DNA of 64,000 nt, taken from positions 80,778,001 to 80,842,000 of the forward strand of contig CM074862.1 in the NCBI GenBank assembly GCA_037501455.1, written 5' to 3'. This DNA is from Lantana camara. Its lineage: Eukaryota > Streptophyta > Magnoliopsida > Lamiales > Verbenaceae. Below are positions 12,949 to 27,000 of the stretch, piece after piece (within the stretch, counting starts at the first letter, position 1; each line of letters starts with the position of its first letter). The translations under genes and the position numbers were made by a program. Under the pieces are notes generated by a model, which saw only the letters and a program-made list of their open reading frames with translations, was not told the origin of the DNA and did no database searches.

Positions 12949-15040
12949 TGGTCATTTTCCATCTTAGCCTTATTGTCATCGCCCCGGATGGCCAATCTGA
13001 GGACGCCAAGTGGTAGAATACGCTGCTACGAGTCGAACGTCACTAACCACGTGCCTGCACGCGAAAACATGCACCATCAGCAACTCGGCTATGTGTTGGC
13101 GCATGTTGCATACGCACCTGGGACAAGCAACTGCCACGTGTCTAGCTTGGTCCGATCGGGCCGATGTAGTTTATTAATCCAGTCCAACTCACTTGGATCT
13201 GTTCGGATATGTTCATCAGTCCAGCCTGATTTTATCAAGTTTTACCTGATTTGACTTGACTCGTTCCAGATCAAATTTAGATTGTTCCTCTCTCAACGAC
13301 GTGGCGCAATCTGCGCCATCCACGCGACATGTCACTTGGCGCCTGATTTGTTAACGTGGGTGACATGTCAGCTGCAACGCCAGCACGTGCCATGTTAGCT
13401 TTTTTAAAAAAAATAAATTTTCATTTTCTCCAAAATGAAATTCGAGGCATTTCCAACTCGTTGGAATTTGATTTGTTTTATCAAAATAAATGTATGGACT
13501 ATTTTCAAACGCTTTAACTTTTTTTTTCTCTCTCTATTTATTTTTTTTCTTTTCGATCTTTATTGGGGCTTGCAGGGGACCTACATGACTAATTAGTTTT
13601 AGCTCCAAACAGATCGATATATGATCACATATGATAACAATTGATTACCTTTTAGAAATACCTAATTCCACTAAATAAATATTGTTGCACTCTAAAATTA
13701 ATTAAATTATTCATGAATTTCTCAATCTAGAATAATTTTGCATTTTACTTCTATATGTAGATATCCATGAAAAATAAATTATTACTACTATCATTTATTT
13801 ATCACCTTCAATCTTAAATTTCTTGATTTGTCTTAAGTCCAAATTTCATGTCTGTGAAACACATTCAACATACAATTTCGGTGACACACCAAGCGAAGAA
13901 CTTTGGCCAATGTTTTAATCCAAACTTTGCAAATTTATTCCAAGGATACTACAGATTCCTCGATTAATATTTCTCTTCATCAAATTTCATGCAATCACCA
14001 AACGTGCAAAGGTCTGGACCACTCGATATCAAGACCTTACTTCTGTGTACATCACAATTATTAAAACTACATGCTTAAAGACTACCCAAATTAAGAGTCA
14101 ATGCTCCTATAGATTTATTCATTTTGGATAGCAGTATAAAACATATAACTTTAGTGGTCCAGTTTTACGTTTCCAATCTTCTTGATAATTAATAATGTGT
14201 TATAATCGTAATCTTCATTTCCTATAATGAAAAACTAATCATTTAATATAATACATTATAATCTCGATAAGAACATATTCTTATCATACTGACTAGAACT
14301 TTAATGAACGTAATTTCGATATTTAAAATTTTTTCTATGAAACATATTTCATATAAAGATATCATCACAAGCCATTAATATTTAATATATGTAAAAGTAT
14401 TCATAACTTGCAATAAGATCAATTTTATTAATTCAATAAAATATAAAATATTTACAGAATAATTGAATTTTTAGAACACTAATCCAACATGTACTTCCTT
14501 CTCCAAACTCTTGGCCCACACATATATGTTAAATCAGACATATAACACCCATTAAAAGGGTTGTGTATTACGATGTAAACAAAAAATGAAATTAAGTAAA
14601 ATAAGATAGGAAATAGTCCATGAATGTAAACAGTGGTGATGGGTATATAAATACAAATTAATCTAACTTCAATCCGGTCCGATTAGATGAGTTGTCGAAG
14701 ATTGTAACCTACTTCCAAATCCATTATTTAAGGGGAAAATTTCAGTAAACAACACCGTGTTATATGGATATATCACAAAAAATCCTGTTAAAAAAATACT
14801 TCAAAAAACTCTATAAAAATCCCGTCGAAAAAATACTTCAAAAAATCTCTTTATTTTTTAAAAGGATTATGCTTATCTCACAAACTTCTGTGAGATTTTT
14901 TTCTCACAGATTATTAATTATTTTCTATTTTTCTCATCAATAATTAATTATCTTCTCTTTTTAGATAGTGATTTATATAAAGTAGAACTCTAAATATTAA
15001 TATTATCTTAAAAACCCCAATAAATTTAAAACTTTAACGA
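12949..15040. other. Intergenic DNA, no gene seen
   Basis: The first 450 bases are GC-richer, with several CACGTG/CACGTC words but no coding signal I recognise. The rest is AT-rich. Two direct copies of a roughly 38-bp AT-rich unit (core AAATACTTCAAAAAA) lie at 14780-14855, followed by a small inverted repeat (TCTGTGAG / CTCACAGA) near 14889-14912. Confidence 0.6.
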
Positions 15041-15406
15041 CATGATTGGTATGCATAAATGGAATGAGGCAGGAAGGAATGAACTTGGTAATGAAATGAG
15101 CAAAGGAACAGAATGACTTTACTATGACATTATTATGATTGGTACGTCATGTAATAAAGTTAGGAATGAAACAAAAACTTTAAACTTATTTCATTAATAT
15201 TATTCATAAATAATAATAATAATAATAATGATAATAACACTAATATAATTAAAAATATTTTTATATTAAATATATATTTTAAATTTTTTATTTTGAGCAA
15301 TAATATATTTTCATATATAAATATATTATCACTATTTTATATCGAATGTGTTATATATTGACATTTATTTTATGTACTATATATATGTGTGTGTGAGTGA
15401 GTTTGT

Positions 15407-15471
<65 letters not shown>

Positions 15472-15855
15472 TACTAATTTCGTATTCTTGCATAGATTAT
15501 GTTTTAGTTTTCTTATTGTATTTAATTTATTGCTTGACATGTAAATTTTAATATAAATGTCAAAATTTGCTCTTTATAAAATACTTGAATTTATAAAATT
15601 TTATAACTAAAATAGTATGTTGAAAATGTTTATTAAATTTTATTTACATATATTTAATATAATTTTTTAAATTTTCAACGTGATTAATAGTATTTAATTT
15701 TTATTTAAACATTGGGAATGACTAATACCATGGGGGACCAAAAGAATGGGTAATCCCATGCTCGTGGGAATGGACATTACCATGGGAATGAGCATTCCTA
15801 ATCATGTTTTGTACCAATTGGATGCGGTAACGCCCATTCCATCATACCAATCATG
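15041..15855. mobile_element. MITE-like element with terminal inverted repeats
   Basis: CATGATTGGTATG at 15041 is exactly inverted at 15843-15855, and the similarity continues with an offset (ATGGAATG on both sides). There is no coding capacity. The flanks CTTTAACGA (15032-15040) and CTGTAAAGA (15856-15864) match at 7 of 9 bases, which could be a decayed 9-bp target duplication; an 8-bp hAT-type duplication is also possible. A long TA microsatellite sits at 15409-15471. Confidence 0.55.
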
Positions 15856-17467
15856 CTGTAAAGATATAAGATAAACACTAATCTATATGATTAGAATTCT
15901 TATATAATTTACCAACCTTGTTGAAAAAAATCGTAAAAGAAAAATATAACTACTAATTTTCTTGTGAAATGAACGTGCATTGCACGTTTATCATTTAGTT
16001 TATTAAAAGAAATTTAATTATTATGTTTTTGATAAATTAGAATATTAAAACTACCTAATTTGATTGAATAAATATGATAACATTTTTGATGAACCAATTT
16101 GATTTTGAAAAACTATACATACAAAAATATTTATATGAAATCTCTCTTTCAAATCATGTACAATAAGTAGAAATTCGAAATAGAGAAATATCTAAATATA
16201 TGAATAATAAAAATATTCTAAACTATGTTATTAAAAAATAAAATATTTAAAGTGTATAATAATTTTCTCAAATGATTCTAGCTTTTAACGATAAGTAATA
16301 GTTTATTACTTTCAAATATATTTAATAAATGAAAAAACATATATAAAAAATATAGATAAAAACCTAAAAGATCATATAAAATGCTATGTTAACTCTTACA
16401 TTGTTTGATCTTCTTTAATATAATATGTGATTTATGACTTTTATACCTAATCTTTTTTCTATATTTCCGATCTTGATTCCATCATTTAAAATGAGGCATT
16501 GCTTTTTTTTCTTTTTTATTTCATAATCTTGAGAAATTGTAGTTTTTGATATATATTATTTTGGACAATCTTTTGATATACCATTATCACCAATTTTAGT
16601 ATAATCTCAAAATCGTGGGTATGACATATCATCATTTTTAATATTATCACCTTTCTCAAATCTCCATCTTCTTATCCAAAATTGTAGTTCAACTTAATAA
16701 GTATTTCTATTTTGCTTTTCATTTATACCTCAGGTTGTACCTTTTCAATTGCATCAACCACCACATGCAATTTCTAATTGATAACTTCTACTTTTCGATT
16801 AATTGTAATGAGAGAGCAAAACTCCATGAATACTTATAAACTAAGTTTTCTATAATATTTTGAGTTATATTCTCCTTTAACAATTAAAAATGTTAGTAAT
16901 TTAACTATACAAAATTTTAATGAAGCTTTTAATGATTAATTTATTTATAAAGTATTAAAGAAATATTTCATGAAAATTAATTAGATTCTCAATTGATTTT
17001 CGATATTTATATATTGATCCATTTATATAATCCTCAAACAATATGATGACAACACTAAAAATTATTCAAAAATAATTTATAATACAAAATTTATAACTAA
17101 AAAAATATACTTATTGATGATTTGATATTTGTATATTATTTTGGTATAAGCTTTATATCTTCATCGTTGCACTTTGTATAGAAAATTAAACAGTCTTTTC
17201 AAATTTGTATATTGATGTATTGCATTTTTTGCACGTTTCATACCATAAAAATGATTTTTTTTTTCAATCATATCAGTCTCCCTTAAAACAATAACATGTA
17301 TCTTATATTGTACAAAAAAATATAACTAATATTATTTCTTTTATACTATTTATACGTTCAATCATATTCATTTTTCTTTACCTCTCCAAATCGCTTCTTG
17401 TTTCAATAGTTTGTTATATTCTGTCATAATTTCTTTCTCAAAATCTTTTGAATATTTACATTGTTTG
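15856..17467. other. AT-rich intergenic DNA
   Basis: Very AT-rich, with no coding sequence or element boundary recognised. A GTGCATTGCAC palindrome with similar flanks occurs here (15972-15989) and at 63387-63402. Confidence 0.6.
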
Positions 17468-18402
17468 TGATGAGGCCAAATCACGCTCAAATCAGCACCG
17501 CACACGTGTCGCGATCTGAAGAGCTCAGAGTTCTAGCGCTCGCGGTAATGGGCCCGTGGAATTGACCCAGCCCATTCGCTCATCACTTATCTGATCCGGA
17601 CTTGCGTACCTCGGCCCAAGTCCCGAGTGCGGGACCCATCCACCAATCCCCTCGAATGCTTGCATCTCTGTTCCATGGGACGCCTCGCATCTGGACTCCC
17701 TCTCTTCTACACCGAGGATCCCCACCAACATTGCGCTTGGGTTCTCACACGCTCCACGCTCGGGCCCCGAGCACTCATGGTCATCCTCCAGGGGAGCCTC
17801 TCTCGAGCGTACCCGACACTCGGACTCAGCGCCAAAGGGTACTACTCTAACCGAGGGCCAACCCCACCGCAGCAGAGTACCCTCCTCGAGGGCACTTTCA
17901 GAGGAATGAGAAGCATAGCTAAAATGTCTCCACGCTATCCGCTCGCCAATAGCCTCTGACACAGTGTAGGTGCGCACCTCATACCTGACTCTGCCAGCCT
18001 GCAGGACCATCACTTTCACGCCATCACATGGCGCCACGTGTCTAGGGCGACATGGGTTTGGGACTACACGGTCAATTCACCCAAAATACCCCTGCCCTTA
18101 ACATATAAATATGGGATTCACACACTTATCCCCGAGGTCATCTTCTTCCACAAGAATACTTTGCATAAACTGGGCATTTTCCTCTACATTCCTTTCTTCT
18201 CCAGACACTGCATTTCACACACGCATCACCGCTGCACCCTTACTACATCCTGCTCCTTGGTGTTATCCTGGCTGGAAGAACCCACGCTCTTTGAAAACCC
18301 AGTTCCTGAGGCTCCAACACTTGTGATGGTCTTCCCCCTTCCCCCCCAAACAAATCTTAAAGTGTTGGTGTTTTAGCACATTTCTTGTTTTCTGCACCAT
18401 CA
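17468..18402 (+). repeat. Solo LTR, Tat-like Gypsy, with target-site duplication
   Basis: Begins TGATGAGGCCAAATC, close to the TGATGGGGCC start of the Tat element LTR at 20886, and ends CACCATCA, like that element's CCCATCA. Perfect 5-bp flanks GTTTG occur at 17463-17467 and 18403-18407, which fixes both ends. Length is 935 bp. A TATAAATA promoter box lies at 18104-18111. The LTR is GC-rich against AT-rich surroundings. The ORFs of up to 170 codons inside it overlap on both strands and are chance. It was probably left by recombination between two LTRs. Confidence 0.85.
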
Positions 18403-20885
18403 GTTTGTCTCACATATAATGCTCTAGAAATTCTTTGTAATTTTTGTTTTTTTTTTTTGTTTTTTCGCGAGCACATTGAAAACTGTTCAATAACCATTGT
18501 TTTGACAATGATACCAAGTCAAAATGTCCTTCAAGTTTTGATTTGGCTAATAAGTCATGTATTGTTGCTTTGGAAGATGTTGATTGAAATTGATGATTGT
18601 TGGATCAATCTCATTCAAATTAAATTCAAAAGTTCTCTATATTATTTTTTGGGCTAAAGCCTAGTCTAGCATATCAAAATTGTTTAATCTTTGAAATTTT
18701 GTTTATCATTGTACGTGATATTAATTCTCACTTTATCATGTCCTTTATAAATATATTTATAAAAATATTTCACTGTTTTATACTCTAAAAAAATCTCGAC
18801 GTTAATGTGAGAATTATAACTTAATAAGAGATATGGATTATAAGGTGCTACACATTGGTTATAAAGTTATGTATTGTGAGCTTGAAATTCTTCTCGTTTC
18901 ACAGATCGGATATCCATCTTTACCTTGTATTGTACTTTCATTATATGAACATGAGTGATGACATGTACATTCTCGATCTATCATATAAGAATTATTTAAG
19001 TTCTTTCATCCACATGATTCATGAGATCATGTTTTCATAACTAACTCATAAAGTTCGGGATTCTTTTCTCAATCAAAAAGTTTGACACAAATAAATTGAT
19101 CAAATTGATCATGTGTTGACCCCAAAATTATAAAAAATATGAGTATGTGACAACTATCTCTTTCGAAACTCGATTGCATGAACATATGCAACCACCTTTC
19201 TGGAAATCTCCGCATTGAATAATTGATATTTTAAATCTTGTAACTTTTCCCGAAAATTTCTTGATGTATAAAATATCTCTTTAAAATCATAAATAACAAA
19301 TGATGCAATTAACATTTGATCACTAAGTAAAACATAACAAAATTAATAAATACATGCATTCTTTTTCATGTGAAAGAACCTCATTTGCAGCCGAAAAACT
19401 TGATACCCGAGTGACATCATTACTGAATCAAATAAAAGAATTATTTAGATTGTTCCTTAATTTGATATATGTGTATATATATATATTAAAATCAAGTAAT
19501 TCTTTTTTTAGTTAACTATTCTTTATTTTTTTTTTATTCTCTCCTTGCCGTTTGATCTTACATTCGATTTTCTTATGTTAGGTTTTTTACTATTGATTTT
19601 ATATATGTAGTAGAAATAATTAAAAGAGTATATTTATATTAAAAGTTCAAGGAATGTTTAGTTGAACACTACAAAAATTATTTATAAAATTAGATTATTT
19701 TTATATTTCTTTTGGTGAAAATCTTATTTTTATATGCAAATGCATTGAGTCTCCTTAGAATTTTTAATTTCAAGTAACTTTAGTCTAAAAACCTGCAATT
19801 CTAAATAAAATCGTAAGAGAATAAGAACCCTATCTAAATAATATTTACGTATTTCATTTATATTTTACTATACAAACTAAGATAATGTTTATTTTTTAGT
19901 ACGTTATTTAGCTGGATTTAATTTAGTCATGTCAAACTTTTGTTAGGTCCTCAATTTAATTTGTTTATTCTAATATAGATTGCCCCAACTAATTAACAAC
20001 TCATTTTGAAACGATTAAATAGTATCGTATATTCTTATATTTTATTGGGTTTTGCCAATAGCATAAAACCCTTACAATATTTTAGTAAATATAAAAATTA
20101 GGGTGTTAAATAACTAACGCACCAATTTCTAATAAAATGAACTATTTCTAAAGGAAGATTATATGGTTGGTTAGATATAGATAATTACAATTATATTAGT
20201 ATTAGTTAATTGAAAAATATTACATTAGTATTAATTAGTTTATTGAGAAATATTTTATGTAAATAAATCGATTATATTATTTTGTTAATTAGATAAGTTT
20301 ATAGAATTATGATATGATTATAATTTAAGAAAGTTTATAGACTTGGATAATTAGAATTATGAATTTACATTAGGATTGATTTATTGAAAGTTATCTTATG
20401 TAACTCATTCAATTTAAATAATATTTTATATTATATAATTATCAAATTTTATTAAAATTAATAAAGTGAATCAATTTAGTGTTTTCCAATTTGTTAGATA
20501 TATTTTATTATAATATTTTAAATTAGAAGCCTTAAAATTGAAAAATAAACAACTTATATTATAAAATTTGAATACAATTAATTAATATATTAATATAAAA
20601 ACAATCCTTGTTGAACTATGTATCATTGTTTTTGGTAAGTTAAAAAAGTTTTAATTCTACCCTATGAAGAGTCCTAGTTTAAATCAATAAGTATTTTTAA
20701 AATATATTTAAATTAATATTTTATAACATATATTTACATAATTATCCCTAACTAATAATTATTAATATAATTATTATGAGGATATTTTAGGCGATTCATA
20801 ATTTGAAAGAAACCAAAAACCCAACTCGTGCTTTTATAATATATATAGAAAATAACTTTATCAAAATATATTTATGTGTGAGAGG
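18403..20885. other. AT-rich intergenic DNA
   Basis: About 2.5 kb of AT-rich sequence with many homopolymer runs. I find no conserved coding motif, RNA gene or element boundary in it. Confidence 0.6.
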
Positions 20886-21735
20886 TGATGGGGCCAAAAT
20901 ACGCTCCGCCTACGTTTCGATACGTGGCACCACCCGCAACGGACACGTGGCCTCTTTACCTCAAGAGGCCCTTTCCGAGTGTAGTCCACCCACGATAGCC
21001 AAAGACCCATGTGTGACACGTGTCGTCGACGTTACGTAACACGTGCCCATCATCGCTACTCACCAACGAGCGCTCCTTATGCTACTAAGCAAGACCCAAG
21101 TTCACCAAGGAAGTCACTTCGAGCGCCATTCCCCTTGGATGAGCTTCCTTATGCAAGCAGACTGAGGGGCCAAGCTCCCCTCCTTGCGCAGCCTTGGCGC
21201 TGATCTCCATGCAGATCCACAAGCCCATCAGGCTCAAGGTTGACACGAGTGTGCCCCTGGCCCTCGTTACCAACCCCTAAAACGGCTCTCTGACACCCCG
21301 TAAGCTCCCGTGCACCTGTCACTGTTTCCCGCACCATCTTTTCGCAACTTTTGCAGGAGATTCCTCGTAGGTTTCTCCTCATTACGCCACGTGTTAAGGC
21401 AGCATTAGGGCAGGACCACAAGAGGCAAATTACCAAAGGGTCCCTGCCCTTCAACTATAAATAAGAGACTTCATCTCTTCCACTGTAAGCCATCTTCCAT
21501 TCCTAAAATCCTTACACACATTCACCTCTTTCAGACCATTGTCTGACTTGAGCGTCGGAGAGCCAAACTGGGTATCACCCCTAGTTCCCCAGCTTGGCTA
21601 TCTGACTTTTCTTTTTTTTTGGTGCTTGTCCTAGCAGGTTGAACCCCTATCTTCTCCGGAGATTATTACTTGATTTCCTCACATCAAATAAATTCTAAAG
21701 TGACTGGACTCTGTTTCCCATATTAAGACCCATCA
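20886..21735 (+). repeat. Tat element 5' LTR
   Basis: Runs from TGATGGGGCC to GACCCATCA. It has a TATAAATA box at 21456-21463 followed by a C/T-rich likely start region. It pairs with 43126-43985. Confidence 0.85.
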
Positions 21736-21739
21736 TTTT

Positions 21740-21755
21740 TGGCGTCGTCTGTGGG
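21740..21755 (+). other. Primer binding site of the Tat element
   Basis: TGGCGTCGTCTGTGGG starts four bases after the 5' LTR, at the expected place. Sites of the TGGCGCCGTCTGTGGG type are common in plant Gypsy elements. I do not assign the tRNA. Confidence 0.65.
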
Positions 21756-21825
21756 AAGCCACTCGTCTTTTCTTCGTTGTTTGTGCTAGTTGAACAGAAA
21801 ACCCCTTTCTCACCTTCCTCTCACG

Positions 21826-23790
21826 ATGGTTACCACGAGATCCAGTACTGGAGGTGGCGAGGACCACCTCCTACCCCCCACTACTGGTGGTGCACCACCA
21901 ATAGGTGGAGTTCCATCCCCGGCGGAACAACTGGCCCCTCCTCTTGGAGCCACAACCGAACAACTCCCTGCTATGGTGGCAGGAGGATCCGGGACCTCTG
22001 CTCCCCACAACCTTCCTCCCAGTCATATGCCCACCACCCAAGTACTCCCTAGGGGGTACCCCGCCATGATGCCGCCACTAGGATACACCCTGATACCTTC
22101 CCCGACGGTGCCCGTGGTCCAACCACACCACGCAGGCAGGATACAACTCCCTGTCATCGTCCCTACAGAGATTGAAGGCGTGGAAATACCTCCCTTGACT
22201 CACCAACAACTACAAGCAATCTACACGCAGTGTGAAGTTCAAGCTGTGCAAAACGCTTGGCAAAACTTCACGGCTACATATTTCCCCTCAGGCACGGTAG
22301 CCCAGTTCGTTCCACCAAGAAGGTGGTAGATTCACCCATTAACGGTGGCTCAAACCGTTCTACAGGCTCGGCCGCAGCCCCCGCCTGCCAAGGAAAAAAA
22401 AATCCCTGCTAGGGGAGAGGATGAGCGCCCACCGGTTAACAAGGGCAAGGAGCCTAGGGAGAGAATCAACGTGGATGATGAGATTAATTCTCGAGCCTCA
22501 AAGCAAGGCTCTCACGTCTCCAGACGAGGTAGCAAGTCTCGGGGGGGAGATCCCAACCTTCTCGCGGTTACCAGTTGCAGGGGTTGCAGGATATGATGGG
22601 ACAGCTCTCTCGAGCGCGGTCTGAAATCCCCCACGTTGGGGATGAGAGGACCCATGCCGGAGATACTCGTCGTCGCGCCCGTCAGCCATACGTCCCTCGG
22701 AATCACCAGAAAAAGGAAAACTACGAGAACTACGACCACCAACCCCTCGCGAAGGGCTCTCCCCTCGTGGAGAAAGTTCTGATAGCCTAAGCAAGAATGG
22801 TCAAAGTCCCCACTTCCATCAACAGATACGGTAGGACCACTGATCCAACGGAGCATCTGGATCATTTTCTTCATTTGATGTACCTTTATGAGCTCTCGAG
22901 CCACTACTGGGCCAAGGTGTTCGTCACTTCCCTCATTGGAATGGCGCAAGAATGATACAAGCGCCTGCCACCACGCTCGATCAGGGGGTACAAAGATCTT
23001 GCCAACGCCTTCCTTAATCACTTCAACTCTTTGAACGCTCCTGTCACCACACCCACGACCTTGTACAATGTGGTCCAGGGGAGGCACGAGTCCCTCAGAT
23101 CCTTTTTTGCCCACTTCAACAAGGAGATACTGCTAGTGGAAAGGCCCTCGATGGATTTCTTGATCCCAGTTCTCTTCAAAGTCGTCGACCATAAGCAGTA
23201 TGTGAGCAAGAAATTTGCTGACGCCAAAGTGGAAAGGAGGCCAGTGACGCTCATGGCGATGAGGGAAATCGCCGAGCCCTACTTCGTACTCGAAGACATG
23301 TATGAGACCAATGCGCCCAGGCACCCCAGTCCATTAAAGAATGAGCGGGGATGCGGTGACTCTCATAAAGAATGCCGAAGGTCCCCACTTCCGCCACGCA
23401 GGCTAGAGCGCGTCCCTCTCAGTCGGCCCAACTCAGATGTTTACTCCTTGTCCGATAAGAAACTCTTCAAGAGGCACCAGAAGATAAAAGAAACGAAGGC
23501 CACAAAATGCTCGGGGAAATATTGTGCTTTCCACAAACAGAAGGGGCATGATACCAATGAATGCCGCAAATTTGAAAGCGAGATATAGAGACTCGTGGTT
23601 GTGGGCCACTTGAAGGAATTTATGAAAGCCTTAGAACGCTATGACGAGCGCTGCAATGAGAGAGCCAGAGAGAGAAGAAAGAGCCCTTCACATTCAAGGA
23701 GCCCTCGAGGGCGGGCCCGCCGGAAAGCAGTGACCGAGGGAAGCAGAAAACATCTGAGCAAGAGAATGCTCCCTTTGCTGCTATCCACAT
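21826..23790 (+). pseudogene. Tat gag (nucleocapsid precursor) remnant
   Basis: Starts at the ATG at 21826 (MVTTRS). The N-terminus is low-complexity and Pro/Gly/Thr-rich, followed by a charged linker. The retrotransposon gag core is near 22795-23290 (WAKVFVTSL, YKRLPPRSI, GYKDLANAFLNHF). A C-terminal zinc knuckle lies near 23521-23570 (YCAFHKQKGHDTNEC) and is followed by the GHLKEF segment typical of this lineage, then an Arg/Ser-rich tail. Breaks: TAG at 22327, a frameshift near 22575, another near 22790, a TGA near 22952 in place of a Trp codon, and a stop at about 23586. The product would package element RNA in a cytoplasmic particle. Confidence 0.82.
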
Positions 23791-24004
23791 GATTACAAGA
23801 GGCTCGTCAGGAGGAGACTCCAACGCTTTCCGTCATCGCTACATCAGGAGCTACGATCAGCGCCCCTCGGCACCCTAGCAAGTCTATTCTATCCAAGAAA
23901 CGAGCGGCCACTGCTCTAAGGAGGATGAAGCCATTGGATTTAGTGATAGGGATCTAGCGTACATTGTAACACCCCACAGGGACGGTGAAACCTCTGACTG
24001 TCCC

Positions 24005-27000
24005 ATGGTGGTTAGCCTAGACGTCCATAATCAAGTTGTAAAGAGGGTTTTGGTGGATAATGGATGCTCTGTTAATGTTTTGCCTTACTCAACTTTCCAA
24101 AAAATGAATGTCACCAACGTCCTCCTCGAGCCCCTAAAAACTACCCTCATTGCCTTTGGGGGTTCCGAGGTTGTCCCTCGGGGGCAAATACACTTGGCCA
24201 CCTCCTTCCGTCGTGCCCCATAACGCAAAACGCTCATGGTCACATACATAGTGGTAAAGATTGAGATTCCCTATAACATCATAATAGGGAGGTCTGCCCT
24301 CGTTGATTTCAAGGTGATCATCTCCACTTATCAACAGAAGATCAAATTTTCAACCCCCGAGTATCCCTCAAAAATCCCAAGGCGGAGAAGGCATTCCAGA
24401 TTGGATCCACCAAAAAATCGATAGACTTCCCAAGTTTAGATGAGGATGGTCCCATACGTAAGAGGGCCAAGTTAAACAAAAAGAAGGATCCTAGCGCTCG
24501 AAGCAAACCTGAGGGCACCCCTACCGGAGCGGTTGGGGAATCCTCCTCTGAGGAAGATGTAAGCGAGCGTGAGCAGGAGGTGGACAGTGATCGTTTGACA
24601 GGGAAGAAAAGAGCGCTCGAACTTCCTCACCCAGAGGCACGGATCGAGCCCATGGAGAAGTTTCTCACCGTTGAATGAGAGCCTGGGAACAAAGATAAAA
24701 CCACTCAAATCGGGTCCAATCTCTCAGGGCCCTCACAAGTCATGATGATTGACTTCCTTAGGGAAAATATCGATGTTTTCATATCGAAAGCGTCGGATTT
24801 GACTGAGATTGATCCAAGTGTCATAGTTCACAGGCTCAACGTAGACCCCGCCTTCAAACCAATCAAACAGAAGAAGAGGGATATACATGGGTTCCGAAAG
24901 AAGGTTATCGAGGAGGAAGTAAACAAGCTCCTCGAGGCCCAATACATTGAGCCCATACTGTACCCGGAATGGCTTTGCAACGTTGTCCTGGTGCCCAAGA
25001 GCGCTAACAAATGGTGCATGTGTAACGATTTTACTGATCTCAACAAGGCGTGCCAAAGGATCCTTACCTTCTACCCCAGATTGATCAATTGGTAGACTTA
25101 ACTGCGGGGCACGAGCATATAAGTATGATGGATGCCTTTCAAGGGTACTATCAAATCTTCATGGCGCCTGAAGACCGCCCCAAGACCTCGTTTGTTGTGC
25201 ACATGGGTGTATACTGTTTCTTAGTAATGCCCTTTGAGCTCAAGAACGCAGGAGCCACATACCAGCGCCTCGTTAATCGTATATTTGAGAAGGAGATTGG
25301 CGAGTCAATGGTGGTTTACGTAGACGATATGATAGTCAAAAGCGAGCATCAAGCCTCATATTTGGAAGATCTCAGGCGCACGTTCGGCATCCTGCGCCAA
25401 TTCGGCATGAAATTGAACCCCTCCAAGTGTACATTCGGGGTACGATAAGGAAAGTTTTTGGGCTACATGGTCAGCCAGCGTGGCATTGAGGCTAATCCAG
25501 AGAAAATCAAGGCCATCTTGGACATCCCTTCCCCACATAACCTCAGGGAAGTTCAAGTGTTAGTAGGGAAAATCATCTCTTGGAATAGATTCATTTCCTG
25601 CTCGGGGGATAGAAATCTTCCCTTCTTTAAAATTCTACGCAACGCTCAGAATTTCTCTTGGATTGAGGAATGCGAAAAAGCCTTGCAAGATATGAAAGGG
25701 TACCTCTCGAGCGTACCCCTCCTGAAAAAGCCTATGGAAGGTGAAAACTTGTTGATATATCTCTCTGTTTCTGCTGAGGCCACGATCACGGTTTTGGTGG
25801 CCGTACGCAAGTGCAAACATCTGCCAGTTTATTACATGAGTAAAACATTACAAGGCGCGGAAAAGAAATATTTGGAAATCAAAAAATTCGCTTTTGCCCT
25901 CATCAATGTATCTACGAGAATGAGGCCATACTTCTAGCCACACTCAATCACTGTCCTCATGGATCAACCATTGCGGCAAGTTTTGTCCAAACCGGACGTC
26001 TTTGGTAGGCTCATAAAATGGGCCATCGAATTAAGTCAATTTGACTTAAGCTTCGAGCCCAGAACAGCCATACAAGCGCAGGTGGTGGCAAACTTATTGG
26101 TTGAACGGTTCCATTTACAGCCTATGGTTCCTAAAGACAATGGTCTGTGGGTCTTGCACACAGATGGTTCCTCAACCTCTCAAGGGGGAGGAGCAGGGGC
26201 AACCCTCAGGGATCCCAACGGAGTTAAATTAGACTTCGCAATCAGGTTGGATTTTCAGGTCACAAACAATAAAGCGGAGTACGAGGCCCTCATACAAGGG
26301 TTGAAAATCATTTTCCAAAGCGGAGCCTCCAGGGTCACAGCTTACGTCGATTCGTAACTGATTGCAAGTCAAATTGAGGGAACTTATGAGGCTCGAGAAA
26401 CCACCATGGTGCAATACTTAGGGAAAGCAAAAGAGCTAATCAGAAAGTTCAATGAGTTTCACTTACTTCAAGTCCCTCGACCGAAAAACGAGTGTTCAGA
26501 TGCTTTGTCCAAATTCGCTTCTGCCCTCGAGAGATCCTGTGAATATTCTATCACATTCTTTAGAACAGAGGAACCATTGATACAAGGGAGGGACCTCCCT
26601 CGAGCGATAGCAATGATTGATCCCACAGAGCCATGTTGGCTCGATGACATCATCAGGTTCCTAAAAAATGGCACTTACCCAGCTGACAAGGTGGAGGCAT
26701 GGAAAATTCGGAACAAGGCCCCTCGTTTTTCAATAGACTCCGAGGGGAGACTCTTTAAGAAGTCCTTTCAAGGTCCACCCATGAGATGCTTGAGGCCTTC
26801 ACAAGCAAAGGAGACCCTCGAGCATGTCCACAGTGGAAGCTGCGGGAACCACTCTGGGGGGGCGTATCCCTACCAAGAAAATCTTGAGAAGTGGGTTCTA
26901 TTGGCCTACGGTCCTCCAAGATTCCATTAAAATTTCCAAGAAATGCTGTAAGTGCCAATTTCATTCTAATGTTCCACAGTTGCCAGCTGCTCAAATGGTC

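Noticed and set aside
15348..15551. ORF made largely of Tyr-Ile repeats
   Set aside because: Translation of a TA microsatellite.
17525..18037. 170-codon minus-strand ORF
   Set aside because: Lies inside a solo LTR with defined target duplication, overlaps ORFs in other frames, has no known motif; GC-rich LTRs give such frames by chance.
22512..23114. 200-codon minus-strand ORF in the Tat gag region
   Set aside because: It is the shadow of the gag core on the plus strand, which shows clear family motifs.
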